NCBI RefSeq assembly: GCF_027579695.1
Contig: NC_083587.1
Span: 45,315,732 to 45,379,731, forward strand
Length of the DNA: 64,000 bases
Direction: 5' to 3'
Origin: Neoarius graeffei
Lineage: Eukaryota > Chordata > Actinopteri > Siluriformes > Ariidae
The first letter of the stretch is position 1. Every line of letters begins with the position of its first letter. The notes beneath the pieces are model-generated. The model had not been told where the DNA came from, ran no database searches, and was given only the letters and a program-made list of their open reading frames with translations. Both the position numbers and the translations under genes were made by a program. Positions 55,610 to 64,000 of this stretch are shown in pieces.

Positions 55610-55982
55610 CTCATCTCATTATCTCTAGTCGCTTTATCCTGTTCTACAGGGTCGCAGGCAAGCTGGAGCCTATCCCAGCTGACTACGGGCGAAAGGCGGG
55701 GTACACCCTGGACAAGTCGCCAGGTCATCAGAGGGCTGACACATAGACACAGACAACCATTCACACTCACGTTCACACCTACAGTCAATTTAGAGTCACC
55801 AGTTAACCTAACCTGCATGTCTTTGGACTGTCGGGGAAACCGGAGCACCCGGAGGAAACCCACGTGGACACGGGGAGAACATGCAAACTCCACACAGAAA
55901 GGCCCTCGCCGGCCCCGGGGCTCGAACCCGGACCTTCTTGCTGTGAGGCGACAGCGCTAACCACTACACCACCGTGCCGCCC
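55610..55982 (-). repeat. tRNA-derived SINE
   Basis: Main family, complete; target duplication not clear. Confidence 0.85.
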
Positions 55983-56554
55983 CACTTGGTGTCTTAAGTA
56001 GTTTAATTGACATTTTAGTAAATGGATACTATATTTCAACATTTCAGTTGACTCAGTCCAGGACATCTCTTTCTTTATGCTGGTTCAAAATGTGAAAATC
56101 CTGCATTTGTATTGTTTTGCTCATACTTACATTTGTTTTCTAATTAAAATAGTGACGGAAACAAGACGGCTGCTTTATCTCAATTTATCTTTTAAACAAT
56201 AAAAAATGGCTGATTTAGCTTAATGTATGTTATCTTTATAGATTTTGTATTTCTCACTGCTTTATAACACCACTCATACTTGCACCAAGGTGTACTTACA
56301 AGCATTAGGATTAAACCAACACTTAGAGACAACAGATGGATCACTCAGTTGGTCAAGGCCCGCAGAACAGGTCTGCTTCAGTCAATGTTGAGGGAATTGC
56401 TCTATTATTTTTATGTCTACAATTACTAGGACAGCAGTGTAACTGGTGCAGCAACACAGATAACAAAGATGTATTTAGGGCTAAATAATATTGAGTGTAC
56501 CTCTCTTTAAAGCTGGAATCAATACTTCTTTAAGCATGTCCATTTTTCATTTAG
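55983..56554. other. Unassigned sequence upstream of candidate exons
   Basis: No repeat borders. Probably intron of the gene whose exons follow. Confidence 0.35.
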
Positions 56555-57039
56555 CAAGTGGGTCTGTCTGTTAGAGGAGGGGCACAGAGATGAATGGATA
56601 CGGTGAGTCATTCTTGTTGTTGCCGTGGCAATAATAACCAAAGAGGACAAACTTTAGAATGAAAAGGCATAGTCTGGAAAAAAAATACATTTTCTCTCCT
56701 CAGAAGCTAAGACGTGTTCAGCATCTAAGGTTTATTTCTTTACTTTTTTTGTCTTGCAGCTACAGTGTTGATCGCAAGAGAGTGAAGTTTATGGATGCCA
56801 GGTTAGCATTGTGCGAACGCTGTACATAAACAGTTCCATAAATATCAGAATAAATCCTTGTTAATATATTACACACAGAGCTGCTGAATGCTCAGTTACG
56901 ATTTGTTAAATGGTGTTGATTCGTGTTCTGACAGTAGTTCCTCCTGCAAGGTTTATGTTATCGTTTCTATAGCAACAAGGAACAGGGACTGGCATTTTTG
57001 GAAGGAGTCTCCAGCGTCAGCTCTTTGGAACAGTCAAAG
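56555..57039 (+). CDS. Three short candidate exons of an unrecognised gene
   Basis: Candidate exons 56555-56602, 56760-56801 and 56973-57039. Acceptors TTTCATTTAG, GTCTTGCAG and TTTCTATAG; donors GTGAGT, GTTAGC and GTAAAG. Phases agree (2, 2, then 0) and the join is open throughout: KWVCLLEEGHRDEWIR, YSVDRKRVKFMDA, SNKEQGLAFLEGVSSVSSLE. The pieces are charged and look like a real, probably intracellular protein. W..LLE.G..DEWI is faintly like Tudor/MBT-type small barrels, but I would not name a family. Upstream and downstream exons are not found. Chance could explain one such exon, less easily three in phase. Confidence 0.55.
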
Positions 57040-57602
57040 GTAAAGCTGGAACTTGACATTTTCTGACTTCTGTTCGAGAAAAAAAAAAGAGGCTGGTGAG
57101 AGAACGTCTGTAATTGTTTCATGGACATTCCACAATATTAAATGTCACTGTAAATGGATAAAAATAGTTGTTCTTGTTTTTTCTTTTTAAAAAATCGCTA
57201 GTAAATTGTAATCATGAGCAAATTACTGTGGTACGGTATAAGAGGAATGAAACACTTGCTGTTATTGGAAAATCGTCAGCTTCGGGGTGGTCCCATTGCA
57301 TCACACCACACCACTGCTGATTATTTTCCTCTAACCTCACACCCTGCAGTGTTTTATTCCTCTAATACCAGAGCAATTTGCAAACAATTACAAAACATAC
57401 AAAATAAAAGTAAACTCTATTATCATCCGAGTCACTATGACTTCATCTCTATTTATAGATAACCACGTTATAATCTTGTTTATATGTTTTCTAAGATTAT
57501 AGTAAAAACCTGCATATAAGAACCTGGATTTTTCCAAGTTGGCCTAAACAGGTTCTTATATAAATGGCACTTACTGTGAAATTGGGCTATTTAGGTTCTT
57601 AA

Positions 57603-58431
57603 AGGAACAGTCCACCGTACTTCCATAATGAAATATGTTCTTCTCTGAATTGAGACGAGCTGATCCGTACCTCTCCGAGCTTTGTGCGACCTCCCAGTCA
57701 GTCAGACGCGCTGTTACTCCTGTTAGCAATGTAGCTAGGCTCAGCATGGCCAACGGTATTTTTTGGGGCTGTAGTTAGATGCGACCAAACTCTTCCACGT
57801 TTTTCCTGTTTACATAGGTTTATATGACCAGTGATATGAAACAAGTTCAGTTACACAAATTGAAACATGGCGATTTTCTATGCTATGGAAAGTCCGTACT
57901 ATAATGACAGGCGTACTAACACCTTCTGCGCGCTTCGACAGCGCATTGATACCTTCACTCCTGTTTTCCCCCCTCTCCCCTGCCCCCCTGACTTCCGTCA
58001 ATACACAGCCAATGTGACTGGAAACATCAGTGCTGTGGTCAGTAATAGTCAGAGGTTAGTTGAGGGGCGGGGGAGAGAAAAAAAAACAGGAGTGAAGGTA
58101 TCAATGCGCTGTCGAAGCGCGCAGAAGGTGTTAGTACGCCTGTCATTATAGTGCGGACTTTCCATAGCATAGAAAATCGCCACGTTTCAATTTGTGTAAC
58201 TGAACTTGTTTCATGTCACTGGTCATATAAACCTATGTAAACAGGAAAAACGCATCTAACTACAGCCCCAAAAAATACCGTTGGCCATGCTGAGCCTAGC
58301 TACATTGCTAACAGGAGTCACAGCACGTCTGACTGACTGGGAGGTCGCACAAAGCTCGGAGAGGTACGGATCAGCTCATCTCAATTCAGAGAAGAACATA
58401 TTTCATTATGGAAGTATGGTGGACTGTTCCT
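57603..58431. mobile_element. Palindromic TTAA element, copy 2, with a different centre
   Basis: Same arms as 33533-34261 and TTAA at 57599-57602 and 58432-58435. The centre (57951-58105) is a new inverted pair, CCTTCACTCCTGTTTT/AAAACAGGAGTGAAGG, around a loop of about 120 bp. Confidence 0.88.
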
Positions 58432-58676
58432 TTAAACGGGTTTATTTTCTTAAGAAAAGTGCTGTTCATTGCCATTAGGTGTGGTCTGTCATTTATGTAA
58501 ATTATGCATAAATTTTCTCCAAATGACTCACAATCTAAGCAAATACAAATAAAATAATACAGATAAGCATGTACTGTATGTAAAATCAAGGTAACAAAAC
58601 AATGTATACCACTGTAGAATGTATAGTAAAACTTTGTCAACGATCTGGTATTTTTACCAAGCACAGCTATTGTATA

Positions 58677-60278
58677 CAGTGGTGCTTGAAAGTTTGTGAA
58701 CCCTTTAGAATTTTCTATATTTCTGCATAAATATGACCTAAAACATCATCAGATTTTCACACAAGTCCTAAATGTAGATAAAGAGAACCCAGTTAAACAA
58801 ATGAGACAAAGATATTATACTTGGCCATTTATTTATTGAGGAAAATGATCCAATATTACATATCTGTGAGTGGCAAAAGTATGTGAACCTCTAGGGTTAG
58901 CAGTTAATTTGAAGGTGAAATTAGAGTCAGGTGCTTTCAATCAATGGGATGACAATCAGGTGTGAGTGGGCACCCTGTTTTATTTAAAGAACAGGGATCT
59001 ATCAAAGTCTGATCTTCACAACACATGTTTGTGGAAGCGTATCATGGCACGAACAAAGGAGATTTCTGAGGAGCTCAGAAAAAGTGTTGTTGATGCTCAT
59101 CAGGCTGGAAAAGGTTACAAAACCATGTCTAAAGAGTTTGGACTCCACCAATCCACAGTCAGACAGACTGAGTACAAATGGAGGAAATTCAAGACCATCG
59201 TTACCCTCCCCAGGAGTGGTCGACCAACAAAGATCACTCCAAGAGCAAGGCGTGTAATAGTCAGCGAGGTCACAAAGGACCCCAGGGTAACTTCTAAGCA
59301 ACTGAAGGCCGCTCTCACATTGGCTAATGTTAATGTTCATGAGTCCACCATCAGGAGAATACTGAACAACAACAGTGTGCATAGCAGTACTGCAAGGAGA
59401 AAGCCACTACTCTCCAAAAAGAACATTGCTGCTCGTCTGCAGTTTGCTAAAGATCACGTGGACAAGCCAGAAGTCCATTGGAAAAATGATTTGTGGACAG
59501 ATGAGAGCAAAATATAACTTTTTGGTTTAAATGAGAAGCATTATGTTTGGAGAAAGGAAAACATTGCATTCCAGCATAAGAACCTTATCCCATCTGTGAA
59601 ACATGGTGGTGGTGGTATCATGGTTTGGGCCTGTTTTGTTTCATCTGGGCCAGGATGGCTTGCCATCATTGATGGAACAATGAATTCTGAATTATACCAG
59701 TGAATTCTAAAGGAAAATGTCAGGACATCTGTCCATGAACTGAATCTCAAGAGAAGGTGGGTCATGCAGCAAGACAACGACCCTAAGCACACAAGTCGTT
59801 CTACCAAAGAATGGTTAAAGAAGAATAAAGTTAATGTTTTGGAATGGCCAAGTCAAAGTCCTGACCTTAATCCAATCGAAATGTTGTGGAAGGACCTGAA
59901 GCGAGCAGTTCATGTGAGGAAACCCACCAACATCCCAGAGTTGAAGGTGTTCTGTACGGAGGAATGGGCTAAAATTCCTCCAAGCCGGTGTGCAGGACTG
60001 ATCAACAGTTACCGCAAACGTTTAGTTGCAGTTATTGCTGCACAAGGGGGTCACACCAGATACTGAAAGCAAAGGTTCACATACTTTTGCCACTCACAGA
60101 TATGTAATATTGAATCATTTTCCTCACTAAATAAATGACCAAGTATAATATTTTCATCTCATTTGTTTAACTGCGTTCTCTTTTAGGACTTGTGTAAAAA
60201 TCTGATGATGTTTTAGGTCATATTTATGCAGAAATATAGAAAATTCTAAAGGGTTCACAAACTTTTCAAGCACCACTG
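58677..60278 (+). mobile_element. Tc1-like transposon (copy 4), best preserved
   Basis: Ends CAGTGGTGCTTGAAAG and CAAGCACCACTG with TA (58675-58676, 60279-60280). 1.60 kb, no inner insertion. Confidence 0.92.
59044..60066 (+). pseudogene. Tc1-like transposase, full length but for two stop codons
   Basis: A 340-codon frame from [20 protein letters not shown] to GGHTRY with no frameshift. N-terminal helix-turn-helix ([20 protein letters not shown]), [12 protein letters not shown], then the catalytic region. The first Asp is in WTDESK, the second in QQDND, and Glu in DLNPIE with 34 residues between, i.e. DD34E. Stops at 59515-59517 (TAA after ESKI) and 59701-59703 (TGA after ELYQ) prevent full translation. 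Youngest-looking of the four copies. Confidence 0.92.
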
Positions 60279-60566
60279 TATGTTGTCCTGCTCTACATGG
60301 ATCTTTGCAGATGAATATATGTTGTATATACATCTGAATGTATTGTGTCTCATGACATTCTCAGGGTTCTAGCTCATTTTCATCACTCTGTAGAGCCTGT
60401 TTTTTTTTTATTCAAAATTTTTTTTTTAGTTTTGACTCTTTTTGAAAATAAGAACCTGCTTTAAAACTTTAGCCGAAGACTGGTTCTTACGTAAAGGGGG
60501 TTTTAATGGAAAATCTTAGCCTAAGAGGTTCTTAAAATCCAAGTTCTTATATGTGGGTTTTTACCG

Positions 60567-61106
60567 TATTTAACAATTTGCATTGCTAAACCAAGAGGTA
60601 TATGATATATTTACTTCTTAGCAACATTACCTTCATAGCTACAGGACAAAAGTTAAGAAGCAAACTTCGCACCCCAAACATATCTTGGCAGATCAGCTGC
60701 ATTTGCAGTCAAGTGTTTATTTTATTTTTTGGCTGAGATACTCAGGATGGAAAGGATGACTATGGGGGGGGGGGGGAGGAATTCCCTTGCAAGTGAAGCC
60801 CATTGTAATACATGAAAGTGCTACTTCATAAGAGCAAACGTCTCTTTAATGAAATGGCTATCAAATACAGTATGTAACAGTGGCTGTGCTGATGCCATAC
60901 TAATTTTGATGTTGCAGCAGTTCTTCTTTTGAGGCACCAGGGGGAAACAGATAGCTGTCAATAGGTGCTTTGGGAATTCTAGTGTTGAATCGTGTGTGTG
61001 CGCATAATGCCTCTCATTCTTCCCTTTCTCTAAATATTAGCCTCAGTCTCTTTCTCTGAATCCTGGACCTGTGTATCAGCTCTAGCTGCATTTTTTAAGA
61101 ATAATA
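60567..61106. other. Intergenic/intronic, nothing recognised
   Basis: A G-run at about 60765-60776; otherwise AT-rich sequence. Confidence 0.4.
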
Positions 61107-61486
61107 GGCGGCACGGTGGTGTAGTCGTTAGCACTGTCACTTCACAGCAAGAAGGTTCTGGGTTCGAGCCCAGTAGCTGACGAAGGCCTTTCTATCTGGA
61201 GTTTGCATGTTCTCCCCATGTCTGCGTGGGTTTCCTCCGGGTGCTCCGGTTTCCCCCACACACCAAAGACATGCAGGTTAGGTTAACTGGTGACTCTAAA
61301 TTGACCGTAGGTGTGAATGTGAGTGTGAATGGTTGTCTGTGTCTATGTGTCAGCCCTGCGATGATCTGGCGACTTGTCCAGGGTGCACCCCACCTTTCGC
61401 CCATAGTCCGCTGAGATAGGCTCCAGCTTGCCCGCAACCCTGCACAGGATAAGTGGTAATGGATGGATGGATGGATGGATGGATGG
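61107..61486 (+). repeat. tRNA-derived SINE with (GGAT)n tail
   Basis: Complete head and body, tail ATGGATGGATGG; ATAATA on both sides. Confidence 0.88.
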
Positions 61487-61660
61487 ATAATAATAATAAA
61501 AAGCAATAATTCAATACTTACAATTTACCCGAGAGGGAAGGACCAATTTGAACTGGAGTAGGGATAATACTGGTATCTAATAGAGACTAACACTGGTTTG
61601 TTTGTTTGTTTTCTCAAGTGGACTCAGTGAGTTGATTATCAATACTTGAATGCAGTGAAC

Positions 61661-62015
61661 ATCTCATCTCATTATCTCTAGCCGCTTTATCCTGTTCTAC
61701 AGGGTCGCAGGCAAGCTGGAGCCTATCCCAGCTGCCTATGGGCAAAAGGCGGGGTACACCCTGGACAAGTCGCCAGGTTATCACAGGGCTGACATATAGA
61801 CACAGACAACCATTCACACCTACGCTCAATTTAGAGTCACCAGTTAACCTAACCTGCATGTCTCAGGACTGTGGGGGAAACCGGAGCACCCGGAGGAAAC
61901 CCACACGGACAACATGCAAACTCTGCACAGAAAGGCCCTCGCTGGCCACGGGGCTCGAACCCGGACCTTCTTGCTGTGAGGCGACAGCGCTAACCACTAC
62001 ACCACCGTGCCGCCC
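61661..62015 (-). repeat. tRNA-derived SINE
   Basis: Main family, with a short deletion in the middle (near 61913). Confidence 0.85.
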
Positions 62016-62189
62016 TGGTTTCTGAATAAAATACACACTCACTCTGCTACAGTTAAGTGCCATTGTATAAAGAAATAATGTAGACAAGATGACTGTAGTT
62101 GTAAATAACTCTATATGAAGAGACGTACATGTGCAAGTGTCAATAGAGTAATCATATCATACCCTAATAGCATTTAAAGAGGAAGTGTA

Positions 62190-62345
62190 TGGGGAAAGCC
62201 ATGGTCAAATGGTTAGAGAAACAGCTTTGGGACCAAAAAGTCACTGGTTTGATTCCCTGAACCAGCAGGACTTGTTCAAGTGCACTTGAGCAAGACACCT
62301 AACCCCCATCTGCTCTGGCAAGTGTCGTAGTGTACCTTGTGTCTG
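62190..62345 (+). repeat. tRNA-like SINE fragment
   Basis: CATGGTCAAATGGTTAGAGA with B-box-like GGTTTGATTCC, then GAGCAAGACACCTAACCCCC, as in the alternative tail at 47600. Confidence 0.65.
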
Positions 62346-64000
62346 ATTAGCTAAAGAAAAACTGATGATGTGATTATCAGCTTGGGCAAAAACCCAACCA
62401 TAACCTAAAAACAGCACTTTTTTTTTTGACCATCTGTGTAGGCTTTTGACTATTCGCTAAGTAAGAGAAACACATCTGCTGGTGAAATGTGACAATTTAG
62501 TAGACTGTGAGTTCAATGAATCAAATCGGAGTAATTTTAAGTGTGAATGAAAATCGCAGGTATACTTGTGTCCTTTTCATATTTCAGGTAATATTTAATA
62601 GTTTTTATGCCATCTTAAATGGTATCATGCATTATATGACAGATTTGTATCATACTCTTACAAAATAATTGTAAGAATCACCCCACAACCTATAGCAGTG
62701 ATATTTCAACACTTAAATTCTATTGCCGTTCCTAAACCATTTTCTGAACTGGCACCTATAGACCTTTGTCTATTGTCTAAAAATTAAATTACACTCCTGT
62801 TGGATCCAGTAACTGTCCACTTGTAGTTGTTGGGTTTTTTTTTTCTCTCCCTACCTTGGTTTTTCTCCCAGTGTTATTTGAGCAGCTCAATTTGGAACAT
62901 ATTTACTGTCTATATGTTTGTCAATTTAATGGAGGAACACATTGTTGGCTTTGGTGTTTTGGTGTCATAGTGTCGTCACACTGCAGTGGTTTTGCTGCTC
63001 ATTGGCCCTGGAGGTCAGTGTGTGGGAAGAGCTGGAGGCTCTCGGGGTCTTTACAGGGCTTTGGGACGTCTTCACCCGTGTCCCTTTGGGCTCAGCCAAG
63101 CCTGGATCCACTTCTCTCATTCATGAAGGGGTCAGAACGTGGGTCAAATCACCGCTTTTCTGCTCCCTCGAATAACCCACACCATGTGTGTGAGGGAGGG
63201 TTTGTGTGGGCGTAGATGAAACTGTGTATATTTTTAGATGGACGTGTTTTTGGGCTTGTCGTAGTGTTTTCTTGGCATGTATGGCTTTCCAAAATGCCTT
63301 AAACCACAAACGGGCACAAAGAAACGTGGTGTGTTTTGTTAAGTAGAGCTTCAGGGTTGCTGCTTAGTGCTGTTAGTGAATTGGGTTGGTGCTGTCAAAG
63401 TAAAAATGAGGAGCTTCTCATATTGCATTAGCTTCAGTGCATCGGCAGTTGTTGTCAGCTTGCTTTCAACAGTATAACTCTTTCCACTCGGCCCTACTGC
63501 TGGAACGCCTCTTCTTTCAGTTTCCTCTAAAACCACTGACCAGCTGCAGCACCAGCTTTTACTCCAGTGACAGTCCCTACATCTCTTCTCTTTTCTTTTT
63601 CCCCCTCTCCTCCTTTTCCTTCCTCTGCTGTCCCATGGCCTAACCTTTGGCTTTGAATGTCTGTTTAGTGTGCGGATAGAGATATCAAGGGAGAGCGAGA
63701 CTGACAGTCAGCGCTCCCCTGCTCAGTAAATATGAACTGCACCCAAACGGACAGCCTCATTTATCACAGGAGGAAGAGAGCCAGAGGGAGGGAGTGAGGG
63801 AATGAGTAACTGTGAAGAACAACATAGCTTTAGGATGCTGGGAAGGCAGTAAGCTCGGGAAGAACATTAGTGTCCAGGTTAAGATCCAGGACAATAGCAG
63901 AAGTATGGAAAAGTGCGGGTTCAGTTCAACTGGCATTATCAGGAAGGCTCACTTAATCTCGAGTCAAATTGTGGTGGATGTAGATCAAAACAGGTAATCT
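62346..64000. other. Unassigned sequence to window end
   Basis: No repeat border or convincing exon. The region 62900-63900 is less AT-rich than the rest and has purine-rich stretches (63690-63800), so it may be conserved intron or a 5' region of the gene starting at or before 56.5 kb. The ORF at 62856-63215 shows no family features. Confidence 0.35.

Larger units (their letters stand above)
57502..60566. mobile_element. DNA element with TAAAAACC...ATATAAGAAC ends, holding two insertions
   Basis: GTAAAAACCTGCATATAAGA at the left is mirrored by TTATATGTGGGTTTTTACC at the right; AGGTTCTTA words repeat subterminally. Own sequence: 57502-57602, 58432-58676 and 60279-60566. Confidence 0.7.

Noticed and set aside
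62856-63215. 119-codon ORF near the window end
   Set aside because: No domain, odd Trp/Cys-rich composition, and competing frames of similar length.

Overview
This is vertebrate nuclear DNA, almost certainly from a ray-finned (teleost) fish. The evidence is spliced genes with canonical GT/AG borders, a vertebrate megf8 3' half, fish-type Tc1 elements, tRNA-derived SINEs with GATGA- or ATGG-type tails, and a very dense load of DNA transposons. I cannot name the species.

Layout. (1) 1-22.8 kb, + strand: the last six coding exons and the 3' UTR of megf8 (EGF/PSI-type repeats, transmembrane segment, cytoplasmic MASRPFA motif). Almost all of its intron sequence is transposon. (2) 22.8-28.5 kb: intergenic repeats. 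(3) 29.26-46.68 kb, + strand: a two-exon C2H2 zinc-finger gene. A short acidic first exon carries five SUMO-type K-x-E motifs; a 15.6 kb intron full of transposons separates it from the exon with 15 fingers. (4) 46.7-56.5 kb: repeats and unassigned sequence. (5) 56.55-57.04 kb, + strand: three short, phase-matched candidate exons of a gene I do not recognise. (6) 57-64 kb: nested transposons, SINEs and about 1.6 kb of unassigned sequence at the end.

The mobile-element landscape is the most informative part. Many borders can be read directly because both terminal inverted repeats and target-site duplications (TSDs) are visible: TA for Tc1-like, TTA/TAA/TCA for PIF/Harbinger-like, 8 bp for hAT-like, and TTAA for Kolobok- or piggyBac-like elements. 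Several regions are nests of up to four or five layers (3.1-8.8, 11.7-13.3, 16.0-19.2, 35.8-38.5, 47.2-49.2 and 57.5-60.6 kb).

A recurring theme is that short non-autonomous elements keep only the first exon of an ancestral mobile-element gene. The remnants seen are two THAP-type zinc fingers, three copies of one conserved N-terminal domain (which I associate from memory with YqaJ-nuclease ORFs of fish transposons), a possible MADF start, hAT/BED N-termini and a possible Crypton-type N-terminus. Three TTAA-flanked elements are near-perfect palindromes of about 0.7-0.8 kb. I see no CRISPR array, rRNA or stand-alone tRNA gene.
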